Shown piece by piece: positions 26,712 through 35,552 of a DNA stretch of 64,000 nt. The notes below the pieces were generated by a model that saw only the letters and a list, made by a program, of their open reading frames with translations, did no database searches and had not been told where the DNA came from. Source of the DNA: Kaustia mangrovi. GTDB taxonomy: Bacteria; Pseudomonadota; Alphaproteobacteria; Rhizobiales; Im1. The stretch spans positions 868,001 through 932,000 of the forward strand of contig NZ_CP058214.1 in assembly GCF_015482775.1 (NCBI RefSeq). Direction: 5' to 3'. Every line of letters begins with the position of its first letter. Within the stretch, counting starts at the first letter, position 1. The position numbers and the translations under genes are program-made.

Positions 26712-29700
26712 CGATCGTCGTCCTCCGTCCGGTGCCGCGCCCGTAGGTCGCCGAGATCTGGTAGACCACAACGTCGAACGAGGCGGGTATGGTGGTGAAA
26801 TCGGCCATCTGGTCGCCGGCCGTATAGACGGCGTCGGGCGTCGCGGTCGCGATGGTCCGCACGACCGCGTCCGCCCCGTCGAGAATGTCGACCTCATAGG
26901 CCTCCGCATCCTCGCCGAGCGGCACGTCGAGCTGGTCCCAGGAATCGCCGCCGCGCCGCGTCCGCCTGATCCAGCTCAGGGAGACATGGCCCGCCACGGG
27001 ATCGCGCATCCAGCGGACATGGACCGGACTCAGGGGCTTCAGTCCTGTTCCCGCGAAGGCATGGACGTCCTGCGCGAAGGCCTCGTCGCCGATATCGCGA
27101 TTGGCCGGACCGTAGCGATAGGTGAAGGCGAGCCCCACCTCGTCGAGCGCCATGGCGGCCTGCATCACGGCACCGTTGAGGAGAACGAACCGCGTGCCCG
27201 CCGGATGCTCCGCAGCCATCGCCGCCTCGCTGCCGGACTGGCCGCGCAGCAGGCCGGAGAGCCGGTAGGTGTTCGGGCCCACGAGCTCCGCGCCGCGGAA
27301 CTGGAAGACCTCCCAGCCGCCACCAACGCCGCGCAGGGCCGCCACATTCGCCCCGCCGAAGAGCTGGAGCGGGTCGACCGACGACAGCGCACCCGAAAAC
27401 AGCTTCACGCGGACCGCCCCGCCACGGTGCCACCGCCCGGTCGGCCCTGGGGCGAGCGCGTCGAGCGTCTCGCCCATGGTCGCCGGCGCGTCGAGCGTGC
27501 GATTGTGTTCGAACCCGCTGCCGCTCGCCGAGCGCGCGATCGCGAGCCCGCCGGGCCACGGCTTGGCAAACCCCGCGAAGTACCCCGCATGCGGCGTCTC
27601 CTCCCCGGTCATCAGAGGCAGGTCGAGGAACTCCAGGACCGGCTTGCCGTAGACCGGCGGCATTTGCGGCCTTGCGGCGCGATGCGGCCCCGCCACGGCC
27701 TCGTAGACACCGGGATCGAGGCTCACCGCCTCCACGCGCCTCGCCATCCCGTCGGCGACCGACTCGATGCGTAGCAGACGCTCGCGCCCGCCAAGCCCGA
27801 GCGCGACGGTGTCGCCGGGCTCCAGGGCCATGTGACCGCGCGGCAGAGCGAAGCGGGCCCGCTCGCGCCCCGCCCAGACATCCTGGAGCCAGACCTCCGC
27901 ACGGGCCTGGGCAAGCGACTGGGAGATCACCGCCGGCAGGTCCGCGCTCGACTGCCGGATACTGTGGCCCACAAGGCGGCGCGTCTCCACGGCGGCCTTG
28001 CGATAGTCGACGAGGCTGTCGACATAGGACAGCCGCACCGATGCCGGCAGTTCGCTCTCCTGCGCGCGGGTCACCCGGACGAGCGGTTGGTCGGCGGCCT
28101 CCTCCACCAGATCGCCCTCGCCAAGCGCGATCACGGGCCCCGCCCCCCTGTGGCGGAAGCGGATCCGCCCGCCGCTTTCGACCGCATCGAAAGAGAAGGC
28201 GAGGCTCAGGGGCTCCAGCGCATTGCGGGCCGACATGGGCCGGTCGATCAGATAGCCGTCGATCACGCCCTCCAGCGCGCTCGTATCGTGGGCGACGCCG
28301 CCGCCGGAATCGATGATGGCGGAGACCAGCGCGCCGAGCGAGGCTGCCCCCATGCGCCCGTTCAGCCAATGACCCGCCTCGTAATTGGGCCCGTCCGCCC
28401 AGACATCCGCGCGGTAGGGAAAGGTCGGAAAGGGCCGCGCGTCCCAGGCCCAGATGAACATGCGCTCCGGCGGGACCATCTCCGCGCCATAGACGGCGGA
28501 GACGGGATTGCGCGCCGTCCCGGCCTCCCCGCTCCAGTATTCGTGGAAGGCCTGCAGGTAGCGCCGCTGCATGAAATCGTCGCGCGCGCCGGAGGAAAAA
28601 TAGGGCAATGCGCTCTCCGACGAGCGCGCATCGTTGAAGCTGTTGGGCTGGTTCGCGCCCTTGTCGACCGCCGGGCAGCCGATCTCGGTGAACCAGATGG
28701 GTTTCGCCTCCGGCACCCAGGCGGTGGCCGATGCCGCTTCCACACCGCCGGGACGGTCGTAATGCGGGTTCGACCACCAGCTTACGAGGTCCTTGTTACG
28801 GAACACCCACGGCTTGCCATGGGCGCCGTCGGTGATCGGCGTGCGGATCTGGAGCTGCCGGTCGGCCCCGGAGGCGTAGTACCAGTCGAACCCCTCCCCG
28901 CCCGCGATATTGGCCTTGAGATAGTCGAGATCGTAGGGCGAGCGCACGCCCGCCTCGCGGTCGAGATGGGCCTGGCCGTCGCGCCAGTCGGCGAGCGGCA
29001 TGTAATTGTCGATCCCGACGAAATCGACCGCATCGCTCATCCACAGCGGGTCCAGGTGGAAGAACGCGTCGCCCGAGCCGTCCTGCAGGTGATGGCCGAA
29101 ATATTCCGACCAGTCCGCCGCGTAGGAGATCTTCGCATCGGGCAGAATCTCCGCGACGTCCCCGGCGAGTTCGGCAAGGCGGTCGACGGCGGGGTAATGG
29201 TCGGGCCCGTCGCGCAGCGTGGTCAGCCCGACCATCTCGCTGGCGATCAGGAAGGCATCCACCCCGCCCGCCAGCGCGCACAGATGCGCATAGTGCAGGA
29301 TCATGCGGCGCAGCGACCATTCCGACGGCCCCAGATAGAAGACCCGGTTCGCGAAGCGGAAGAAATCGCCCGGCGCGGCATCGCCGAAAAACGCGTCGAC
29401 ATCCGCCGTCAGCGCCGCCGTCTTGTCCGGCGTGCCCATCTGGTCCGGCGCCGGATCGCAGGTAATGCGCCCGCGCCAGGGATAGGCCGGCTGGCCGGGG
29501 GCGCCGCCATGGGGGTCGGGGAGCGCGTTGTCGGGCGGCACATCCATCAGGATGAACGGATAGAAGACGACCTCCAGGCCACGCTCCTTCAGGTCCCGGA
29601 TCGCGCGGATCACGGAGCGGTCGGACGGGGTGCCGGCAAAGGCCGCCTTGCCCTCCACCCGGCTCACCAGGCGGGCGCTCGACCGCGTGAGGTTGCCGAC

Positions 29701-30627
29701 CCGCCAGCTTTCCGGCTTGGTCTCCTTGCCACGGCTCTCCACGCCCGGCTTGAGAGTGCACGACCCGCAGCGCAGATCGTCGCCGAACCATGCCACGACC
29801 AGGGAGGCCGCCCCCACATTGCGGCAGCTCGACTGGAGCTGATCCATGGAGACGGACCAGTCGGTGCGCTCCGCGGCGGTGTGGGTGTTCTCCGCTGCCG
29901 TCTCCCCCCAGCCGGCATCGCGGCGGATGGGCTTCGTGTCGTAGCCGAACTCCGTGGCGCCGGGAATGATGTTCACCGCCTTCACGAGGCCCTCCACATC
30001 GTCGGGCGCGTTGAACACCTCGAAGGCGAGCTGCGGCAGGCGGTTGCCGAAATTCGTCAGCGGCATGCGCTCGAAGACGATATAGGCGAGGCCGCGATAG
30101 GCCGGCGCGTTGCCCGCGCCCTCCTTGGCCTCGATCAGGCTGTCGGGCAGCTGCTCCTCGTCGCCGCGATAGAAGCGCCAGGTGAACTGGCCGATATCGA
30201 TCTCCTTGCCGTCCGCCCAGACCCGGCCGATGCGGCTGACCGGCCCCTCGCTCAAGGCCACCGCGAAATTGCCGTAATATTTGTACTCCGTCACCCGCAC
30301 GCCGGAGGTGGAGGTCGCCGTCGACTTGCCGCCGGCGCGCTCGGTGTGGGTGGTGATCTCCTCCTCGAAATTGGTCGCCCAGATCACCTGGCCGGAGACA
30401 CGCACGCGCCCGAACAGGCGGGGTATGGGCACGCCCTCGCTGGAGGCCTGAACCTGGAGGTCGTCCAGCCTCGGCCCTTCCACGTGCCGCGTACGCCCGC
30501 CGAGCAGGGCCTGGTCGACGACGCTGCCGGCAAGACCGCCGACCGCGCGACCGATCATGCCGCCGAGCGGGCCGCCGACCATGGTGCCGAGCGCCTGGCC
30601 GGCGAATTGGAAGACCAGAGTGGCCAT
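26704..30627 (-). CDS. GTA megaprotein: TIM-barrel and tail-tip baseplate protein (g15-like)
   Basis: The 1307-residue protein starts with a glycine-rich segment (GTMVGGPLGGMIGRAVGGLAG), then the GTA TIM-barrel-like domain (about 420-720, including PYDLDYLKANIAGGEGFDWY and WFTEIGCPAVDKGANQPNS), then phage-tail-3 and receptor-end beta domains (about 750-1300). Its RcGTA counterpart forms the tail tip and is thought to act in cell-wall contact and DNA entry. The ATG at 30627 shares one base with the stop of the peptidase gene (TGATG). Full length, with no internal stop. Confidence 0.93.
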   Translation of the reverse strand: MATLVFQFAGQALGTMVGGPLGGMIGRAVGGLAGSVVDQALLGGRTRHVEGPRLDDLQVQASSEGVPIPRLFGRVRVSGQVIWATNFEEEITTHTERAGGKSTATSTSGVRVTEYKYYGNFAVALSEGPVSRIGRVWADGKEIDIGQFTWRFYRGDEEQLPDSLIEAKEGAGNAPAYRGLAYIVFERMPLTNFGNRLPQLAFEVFNAPDDVEGLVKAVNIIPGATEFGYDTKPIRRDAGWGETAAENTHTAAERTDWSVSMDQLQSSCRNVGAASLVVAWFGDDLRCGSCTLKPGVESRGKETKPESWRVGNLTRSSARLVSRVEGKAAFAGTPSDRSVIRAIRDLKERGLEVVFYPFILMDVPPDNALPDPHGGAPGQPAYPWRGRITCDPAPDQMGTPDKTAALTADVDAFFGDAAPGDFFRFANRVFYLGPSEWSLRRMILHYAHLCALAGGVDAFLIASEMVGLTTLRDGPDHYPAVDRLAELAGDVAEILPDAKISYAADWSEYFGHHLQDGSGDAFFHLDPLWMSDAVDFVGIDNYMPLADWRDGQAHLDREAGVRSPYDLDYLKANIAGGEGFDWYYASGADRQLQIRTPITDGAHGKPWVFRNKDLVSWWSNPHYDRPGGVEAASATAWVPEAKPIWFTEIGCPAVDKGANQPNSFNDARSSESALPYFSSGARDDFMQRRYLQAFHEYWSGEAGTARNPVSAVYGAEMVPPERMFIWAWDARPFPTFPYRADVWADGPNYEAGHWLNGRMGAASLGALVSAIIDSGGGVAHDTSALEGVIDGYLIDRPMSARNALEPLSLAFSFDAVESGGRIRFRHRGAGPVIALGEGDLVEEAADQPLVRVTRAQESELPASVRLSYVDSLVDYRKAAVETRRLVGHSIRQSSADLPAVISQSLAQARAEVWLQDVWAGRERARFALPRGHMALEPGDTVALGLGGRERLLRIESVADGMARRVEAVSLDPGVYEAVAGPHRAARPQMPPVYGKPVLEFLDLPLMTGEETPHAGYFAGFAKPWPGGLAIARSASGSGFEHNRTLDAPATMGETLDALAPGPTGRWHRGGAVRVKLFSGALSSVDPLQLFGGANVAALRGVGGGWEVFQFRGAELVGPNTYRLSGLLRGQSGSEAAMAAEHPAGTRFVLLNGAVMQAAMALDEVGLAFTYRYGPANRDIGDEAFAQDVHAFAGTGLKPLSPVHVRWMRDPVAGHVSLSWIRRTRRGGDSWDQLDVPLGEDAEAYEVDILDGADAVVRTIATATPDAVYTAGDQMADFTTIPASFDVVVYQISATYGRGTGRRTTIDG

Positions 30628-31067
30628 CAGTCCGTCACTCCCGGAAATTGAAAGGCAAAGGCGATGCGCCGCCGCCACCAGGGCCCGAGCGCCACTTCGC
30701 AGACCGCAACGCCGTCCTGGGCGTGGATCATGCGGCCGGGCGCGCTCACAATGGCGGCATGCTTGGCCGGCACATGGGCACGCCAGCGGAACAGCAGCAC
30801 GTCGCCGGGGCGCATGGCAGAGACCGGCACGGCGAGGAGATGGCGCCCGCCAGCCTCCGCCAGCGCCTCGCGGCCGCCCGTCTCCGCCCAGTCGGGGCTA
30901 TAGGGCGGCGGCGCCTCCGGCTCCGGCCCGCACAGCGCGCGATAGACCCCGCGCACGAGCCCCAGGCAGTCGCAGCCCACGCCCTTCAGGCTCGCCTGGT
31001 GGCGATAGGGCGTGCCGAGCCAGGAGCGCGCTTCCGAAACGATGGCCTCCCGCGTCGTCATCGGCAT
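30627..31067 (-). CDS. NlpC/P60-type cell-wall peptidase of the GTA tail (g14-like)
   Basis: The 146-residue protein has the papain-like NlpC/P60 signature: catalytic Cys in GVGCDCLGLVRGVYR and His in PAKHAAIVSA. In GTA and lambda-like tails this protein sits in the tip and cuts peptidoglycan peptides during DNA delivery. The ATG at 31067 forms a TAATG with the stop of the preceding gene; an internal ATG at 31061 is a possible alternative. Confidence 0.9.
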   Translation of the reverse strand: MPMTTREAIVSEARSWLGTPYRHQASLKGVGCDCLGLVRGVYRALCGPEPEAPPPYSPDWAETGGREALAEAGGRHLLAVPVSAMRPGDVLLFRWRAHVPAKHAAIVSAPGRMIHAQDGVAVCEVALGPWWRRRIAFAFQFPGVTD

Positions 31068-31963
31068 TACCCGCCCCACCGGCTGTTGCCGTCATTATCC
31101 GGATCGTCGCGCCGGGGATAGGAGATCGCGAAATCGTTGCCCGGCATCTGCGGGAAGCCGCGGAAATTGTAGCCATTGGCGAACTTGCCCCGGCAGGTGG
31201 AGAACTGCTTGTCGCAGCCCGCCGTGACGGCAAAGCCGTCGCCGGCCTCGACCGGGTCCGCCATCGCCTGCCACAGCCCGATCACCGTGCCGGACGCGGC
31301 CACCCGGTGGACCTTCACTTCCATGGCGCGCCCCTCATTGGCGCCGTGCGTCCACACGAGCCGGCCGCGCGCGAACCAACCGTCGGCGAAGGCCTCCAGC
31401 CCCGTCACGGCGAAGCGGTGGCTGTCCTCCACCCGGACGACCGTTCCGGTGCCCCTGTAGACCGGGCTTTCCGGATCGATCCCGCAGCGGGCGTCGCCGA
31501 GGTCTGCATCGCAGCCATGGCGATAGAGGCGGCCCGTGGTCTGGTCGAGCCTGTGGGCGAGCCCGCGCACCTCCGCGGAGAAGGCATGCGTGCTGCGCGT
31601 CACCTCGCCCAGATTGCCCCGGCGCATGAGCGCGCGCTCGGCCGGGGCCTGCCAGTTGACGAGCCACATCTCGATCAGCGCATTGTCGAAGACGCCGGCT
31701 GCCAGATCGGCCTCGTTCAGCCGGTCCGAACGCAGCATGGCGGACACGTCGAGATTGTCGACGCCGAGCCCGAGCGAACTCTCGCTCTCGGTGCCGTCGA
31801 ACCCGGTCGCGGCCTCGAAGGTCACGCCGTCGAAAGCGATGTCCCGGTCATGGTCGGTGAAGCCCATGACGCGCCCGTCATGGGTCGTGAGCGTCCAGCA
31901 CCAGCACAGCGTGGTTACGCCGCCCGCCAGATGCGCCTCGAGACCGGAAGGCAATGTCCTCAC
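31067..31963 (-). CDS. DUF2163 tail hub protein (g13-like) with four conserved cysteines
   Basis: The 298-residue protein matches the phage BR0599/DUF2163 family: MRTLPSGLEAHLAGGVTTLCWCW, GFTDHDRDIAF and C-terminal GNDFAISYP. It carries HGCDADLGDARCGID and TAGCDKQFSTCRGKF; these two pairs are the likely ligands of the iron-sulfur cluster reported in the RcGTA hub. It joins the distal tail protein to the tail tip. The start overlaps the DUF2460 gene by 4 bases. Confidence 0.9.
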   Translation of the reverse strand: MRTLPSGLEAHLAGGVTTLCWCWTLTTHDGRVMGFTDHDRDIAFDGVTFEAATGFDGTESESSLGLGVDNLDVSAMLRSDRLNEADLAAGVFDNALIEMWLVNWQAPAERALMRRGNLGEVTRSTHAFSAEVRGLAHRLDQTTGRLYRHGCDADLGDARCGIDPESPVYRGTGTVVRVEDSHRFAVTGLEAFADGWFARGRLVWTHGANEGRAMEVKVHRVAASGTVIGLWQAMADPVEAGDGFAVTAGCDKQFSTCRGKFANGYNFRGFPQMPGNDFAISYPRRDDPDNDGNSRWGG

Positions 31964-32598
31964 AGCCTGATCTCCACAATGGGAATGTCGGGAATGTCGC
32001 CGGCTGAGAACGCGGCGAGATTGATGGCGAGATGGTCGGTGTCGAACCGCACCGGCACGTCGAAGGCGAAGCCCGCCGTGACGACAGCGCCGTTCGCCGG
32101 CTCGCGTCCGGGCTGGAAGGTGACGGTGCCCGCCGCGGTGTCGACCGCGACGTCGCTCCCCTCCGCCTGCTCGGCGCCGTCGACGGCGACCCTCACCGAC
32201 CCCGCCACGGGCTTGGCGATGGCGCGCAGCTCGCTCACCCCGCCCGAGGCGTAGCGCTTGACGAGCGCGAAGGTGGCCGTCGCCCCGTCGCCCACCCCCA
32301 GCGCCTGGTCGAGCGGGGCCGGCGTGGCCGAGGGCGGACAGGACTTCCAGTCCGCATGGTCCTTCCAGCGGAAGCCGTGCAGCCTGCCGCGCCGCGCCTC
32401 GAAGAAGGCGATCACCTCGTGGATCTCGTCGAGCGTGCGCACGCCGTAGCCGGCATTGTAGCGCCGTCGCGAGGCCGCCCAGCGGGTGTTGCGCTCCTCG
32501 TGGCCGGAGCCGAGCGCGACGATCTCGGTGCGCCGTTCCGGCCCGCCCGTCGCCCCGAGCGCGATGTTGACGGGAAACCGAACCTCATGAAATGCCAT
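31960..32598 (-). CDS. DUF2460 distal tail protein (g12-like)
   Basis: The 212-residue protein starts FHEVRFPVNIALGATGGPER and has NTRWAASRRRYNAGYGVRTLDEI and FRWKDHADWKS, the core of DUF2460 (TIGR02217 type). It forms the ring below the tail tube in the GTA particle. The chosen ATG at 32598 begins the conserved sequence; the 8 residues upstream of it in the open frame look non-coding. A 228-base gap separates it from the tape measure gene. Confidence 0.92.
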   Translation of the reverse strand: MAFHEVRFPVNIALGATGGPERRTEIVALGSGHEERNTRWAASRRRYNAGYGVRTLDEIHEVIAFFEARRGRLHGFRWKDHADWKSCPPSATPAPLDQALGVGDGATATFALVKRYASGGVSELRAIAKPVAGSVRVAVDGAEQAEGSDVAVDTAAGTVTFQPGREPANGAVVTAGFAFDVPVRFDTDHLAINLAAFSAGDIPDIPIVEIRL

Positions 32599-32826
32599 CG
32601 CTGTCTCCGACAGTTTGCACAACGGCCAAACCGGCTGCGGCCGGCTCTGCGGCGACCTGCAGCCCGGCTCACTCGCGGTCTCGCGCGGCCTCTGGGCTCC
32701 CCCCTGTGCGGGAGCGAGCGGAGAATGGGCAGGACCGGTTCGTGCACTTGCCGCTCATGCCCGCAACGGCGGGCATCCAGTGGCCGCGGATACAGGTCCT
32801 GAAGGATCCGCTCGAGAGCCCCGCCT
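32599..32826. other. 228-base gap inside the GTA operon with a palindrome
   Basis: This is the largest gap in an otherwise tight cluster. It contains an inverted repeat at 32748-32775 (TGCCCGC-aac-GGCGGGCA region followed by TCCAGTGG) resembling one arm of the repeat at 961-1031. No open frame with coding features was seen. It may be an inserted repeat element. Confidence 0.5.
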
Positions 32827-33411
32827 TCAGAGATTCCGCATGCCGCGATCGACGGCGCGGCTGACGAGCGCTGCGACCTGGGACTGGGAGCGCCGGAAGC
32901 TCTCGGCATCCTGCGCCTGGATGTTGAGATTGAGCGTGACGGCCCGGCCGCCGCCCTCGGCACGCACGCCGAGCCGGCCATCGGCGCCTCGCGCGAGCGG
33001 CATGATCGCCTCCGCCCCCGCCTCGCCCATGAGCCCCACATTGCCGCCGCGCATGGGAAAGAGGGTCGGCCCGCCCACGACGCCGCCCTGGGCGAAGGGC
33101 TTGAGCACGCCGTTCGCCACGACATTGCCCCGCGCGCTCGGCAGGACGGCGCCGAACAGGCTGGAGAACAGCCCGCCCAGCCCGTCGCCGAGCGGCTGCA
33201 GCGCCGCCGACAGCGCCTTGCTCGACAGCGACAGCGCGAGCGAGCGCATGACGTCGCTCAGTGCCTTCCCGCCCGTCACCGCACCGGTGAACGCCTTGGT
33301 GAGGGACGTGCCGAAGGCGTCGCCGAGCTTGCCGAGCTCGTCGAGCTCCGACTTGAAATGCGAGGCATCGAGGCCGATGGCCACTTCGAGCCCGTCGATC
33401 CGTTCCGCCAT
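32827..33411 (-). CDS. Short tail tape measure protein (g11-like)
   Basis: The 194-residue protein has an amphipathic N-terminus (DGLEVAIGLDASHFKSELDELG), a hydrophobic/glycine-rich middle (LGDGLGGLFSSLFGAVLP), the GGxxGxx-MGEAGAEAIMPL segment common to tape measures, and a C-terminal helix. Tape measures set tail length; at under 200 residues this one suits the short tail of RcGTA particles, not a full siphophage tail. It lies 10 bases after the chaperone gene. Confidence 0.85.
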   Translation of the reverse strand: MAERIDGLEVAIGLDASHFKSELDELGKLGDAFGTSLTKAFTGAVTGGKALSDVMRSLALSLSSKALSAALQPLGDGLGGLFSSLFGAVLPSARGNVVANGVLKPFAQGGVVGGPTLFPMRGGNVGLMGEAGAEAIMPLARGADGRLGVRAEGGGRAVTLNLNIQAQDAESFRRSQSQVAALVSRAVDRGMRNL

Positions 33412-33421
33412 GAAAACCTCC

Positions 33422-33625
33422 TCATCGGTCAGGAAAGCGCGACATCAGCGCGTCGAGATCGGCACGCGCCGGGGGCGCGGCGCCGCCATCGGCAAGGCCG
33501 GCCCCGTGAAGCGCCACCATCAGCTCGCGCGGTGTCATCGCCCAGAAGACCGGCGGCGCCAGGCGCAGCGCGCCGAGCCCGGCGCCCATGAGCGCACGCC
33601 AGGGAAATCGGGCGCCGGCGCTCAT
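33422..33625 (-). CDS. Tail assembly chaperone-like protein (g10.1-like)
   Basis: The 67-residue protein FPWRALMGAGLGALRLAPPVFWAMTPREL matches the small rcc01693-type family located just before the tape measure gene. It is thought to act as a tail assembly chaperone with its upstream neighbour. Its start overlaps the preceding gene by 4 bases. Confidence 0.87.
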   Translation of the reverse strand: MSAGARFPWRALMGAGLGALRLAPPVFWAMTPRELMVALHGAGLADGGAAPPARADLDALMSRFPDR

Positions 33626-33954
33626 TGTGCGCCGTCCGCCCCGTCCTCGTGGGCGAAGGTCGCGCGCAGGAGGTCCGCGACAATCGCCACATAGCCCGCC
33701 GCGCCGCCCTCCACGCGGAACGCCCGGACCTCCTCGTCGGTGACCTCGTGGCCGGCGCCGCGCAGGCCCGCTGCGATGACGAGGACGGCGTCGCTCGCCC
33801 GGATACGTCCCGTCTCGAAACGGTCCACCAGCGCCATCAGGTCGGCGCCGTCATAGGCGCTTTCGAGCTCGGCCAGCGCCCCGAGCGTCAGGCACAGCGT
33901 CCAGCGCCGCCCGTCGAGCTCGGCTTCGATCTCGCCTCGATGTCTGTTCGCCAT
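33622..33954 (-). CDS. GTA gp10-like tail assembly chaperone
   Basis: The 110-residue protein starts MANRHRGEIEAELDGRRWTLCLTLGALAELESAY, the classic opening of the GTA-gp10/TAC-11 family, and ends acidic. It is predicted to coat the tape measure during tail assembly. It lies 10 bases after the tail tube gene and overlaps the next by 4 bases. Confidence 0.9.
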   Translation of the reverse strand: MANRHRGEIEAELDGRRWTLCLTLGALAELESAYDGADLMALVDRFETGRIRASDAVLVIAAGLRGAGHEVTDEEVRAFRVEGGAAGYVAIVADLLRATFAHEDGADGAQ

Positions 33955-33964
33955 GACGCCCGCC

Positions 33965-34378
33965 TCACGCCGCCGCGAACGACAGGAGGCCGGCGGATTC
34001 GAGCGCCAGCTCGAAGGTCAGCTCGCCGTCGTGCTGGCCGGAATATTCGAGCGCCGTCACCTGAAACGGGCCGCTCACCGTACCGAAATCGGGGATGATC
34101 ACCTGCCAGTCGCGGATCGTGCCGTCGAACATGAACTGACGCACGAGGACGTCGGAGGCGTCGTCCTTGAATAGGCCCTGGCCTCTGATGCTCGCGGACT
34201 TGATGCCGGCACCCGCCAGGAGCTCGCGCCAGGCGCCGGCCGATTCCGCATGGGTGATGTCCACCGTCTGCGCGTTGAAGGAGAGCGCATGGGTGCGCAA
34301 TCCCGCAACCGTCGTGAAACTGCCCGTCCCGCTGCTGTCGGTCTTGAGCAGGAGATCGCGTCCCTTCTGGGCTGTCAT
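33965..34378 (-). CDS. Major tail (tube) protein, TP901-1 type (g9-like)
   Basis: The 137-residue protein has MTAQKGRDLLLKTD, TVDITHAESAGAWRELLAGAG and DGTIRDWQVIIPDFGTVSGPF, the pattern of phage major tail proteins in GTA clusters. It polymerises to form the tail tube. It lies 42 bases after the DUF3168 gene. Confidence 0.92.
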   Translation of the reverse strand: MTAQKGRDLLLKTDSSGTGSFTTVAGLRTHALSFNAQTVDITHAESAGAWRELLAGAGIKSASIRGQGLFKDDASDVLVRQFMFDGTIRDWQVIIPDFGTVSGPFQVTALEYSGQHDGELTFELALESAGLLSFAAA

Positions 34379-34420
34379 GGTCTCAACGAACCTCCGAGAA
34401 TGATGTCGAGGTGATGGGGC

Positions 34421-34834
34421 TCACGCCGCCGGTTCGGTGACCGCCCTCAGGCGGACAATGCCGTGATAGGTCTCGCCGTCGGTGTCCCGGAGCGCGTGCC
34501 AGAACACCGTGCGCAGATTGACGAGCACATGGCCGTCGAGAGACGGCGCGGCCCCGTCGAGCGCGTCGTCGAGCGCGGCGATGATGGCCTGGACCTCCCG
34601 CCTGCCCTTGTGGCGCGACCACACATGGAGCGTCACGCGGTGCTCGTGGCCGCGGCGGGTCTGGGTGCTCCAGTCGCGCGTCTCGGTGTCGCCGAGCGTG
34701 ACGTAGGGGAAGGCGGCCTCCTCGGGCACGTCGTCGTGGAGATGCACGCCGCCGAGCAGCGCCATGAGGTCGGCATGCGCCGCGAGATGCGCGAAGAGCG
34801 CCGCCTGCAGCGCCCAGGCCGGACTTGCCGTCAT
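34421..34834 (-). CDS. DUF3168 tail terminator-like protein (g8-like)
   Basis: The 137-residue protein contains ALQAALFAHLAAHADLMALLGG, VPEEAAFPYVTLGD and HVWSRHKGRREVQAI, typical of DUF3168. Members cap the tail tube at the head end. Start overlaps the preceding gene by 4 bases. Confidence 0.9.
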   Translation of the reverse strand: MTASPAWALQAALFAHLAAHADLMALLGGVHLHDDVPEEAAFPYVTLGDTETRDWSTQTRRGHEHRVTLHVWSRHKGRREVQAIIAALDDALDGAAPSLDGHVLVNLRTVFWHALRDTDGETYHGIVRLRAVTEPAA

Positions 34835-35229
34835 GATCGGGTCTCCTTGATGGGCGGCGCCTGCCGGATGGCCGCCTTCAGCCCCTCCCGCAGGATCGCG
34901 CGGACCTCGCCGCGCGCCGCCGACAGGGCCGGCGCGAGCCAGGGATCGGCCGGCATCGCGCTTGAACCGAATTCGCGGGCCGCGGCCTCCGGCACGGTGC
35001 TCGCGATGCGCACCTCTCCCGCCGCCGGGTCCACGGTGACGGCGAGCGAGCGCACCAGGCGGCCGCGCGCCGTCCCGCTCGCCGTCGCGAGGTCGAGCAT
35101 GGCGCCCGCCTCGCGGCGCACCGCGCCGGCGGCCTCGCCGAGCGCCGCGGCGACGGCGGGGGAGCGCAGGAGCGCCTCCAGCCGCCGGCGCGGCAGCAGC
35201 GTGCCCGAGCCGGTCATGACCGCCCTCAT
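34831..35229 (-). CDS. HK97 gp10-like head-tail protein
   Basis: The 132-residue protein (LLRSPAVAAALGEAAGAVRREAGAMLDL ... REFGSSAMPADPWLAPALSAA) has the form of HK97 gp10-type minor structural proteins at the head-tail joint; the C-terminal GSSAMPADPWLAPAL is the typical part. The open frame extends to 35886 in shadow sequence, but the ATG at 35229 overlaps the stop of the adaptor gene by 4 bases. This gene is not one I would expect in every RcGTA-like cluster. Confidence 0.78.
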   Translation of the reverse strand: MRAVMTGSGTLLPRRRLEALLRSPAVAAALGEAAGAVRREAGAMLDLATASGTARGRLVRSLAVTVDPAAGEVRIASTVPEAAAREFGSSAMPADPWLAPALSAARGEVRAILREGLKAAIRQAPPIKETRS

Positions 35230-35552
35230 GGCGTGAGCCGCTCCCGGACGAGGCAGACGAGCCGCCGGCGCCGCTCGTCGGGGTCGTAATGGGCCACGAT
35301 GTCGAACACCCGGTCGTCGGCCCTGAACCGCATGGCCGCCGTCACGTCGTCGCGATGGCGAAGCGCGATGCGGTGGCTGACCTCGGCGGAGATCTTTTCC
35401 GCCCGCACCGTGTCGCGCGGCGAGGCCGGGGCGATCTCCGCCCATAGCTCCGCGACAGGCTGCCAGACGATCTCGGCACCGCCCCCGCCATCGGCCACGC
35501 GCTGCGGCGCCTCCAGCCGGAGCCGGTGGCGCATGGCCCCGATACGGCTCAC
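35226..35552 (-). CDS. Head closure / head-tail adaptor protein (stopper-like)
   Basis: The 108-residue protein (IGAMRHRLRLEAPQRV ... VAELWAEIAPAS ... VRAEKISAEVSHRIALRHR) belongs to the SPP1 gp16/HK97-type head-tail adaptor family, all-beta and about 110 residues. It closes the DNA exit channel. Both ends overlap neighbours by 4 bases. Confidence 0.9.
   Translation of the reverse strand: MSRIGAMRHRLRLEAPQRVADGGGGAEIVWQPVAELWAEIAPASPRDTVRAEKISAEVSHRIALRHRDDVTAAMRFRADDRVFDIVAHYDPDERRRRLVCLVRERLTP

Noticed and set aside
27832-30651. 939-codon open frame opposite the GTA megaprotein
   Set aside because: Antisense mirror frame; no recognisable motif and composition typical of a shadow.
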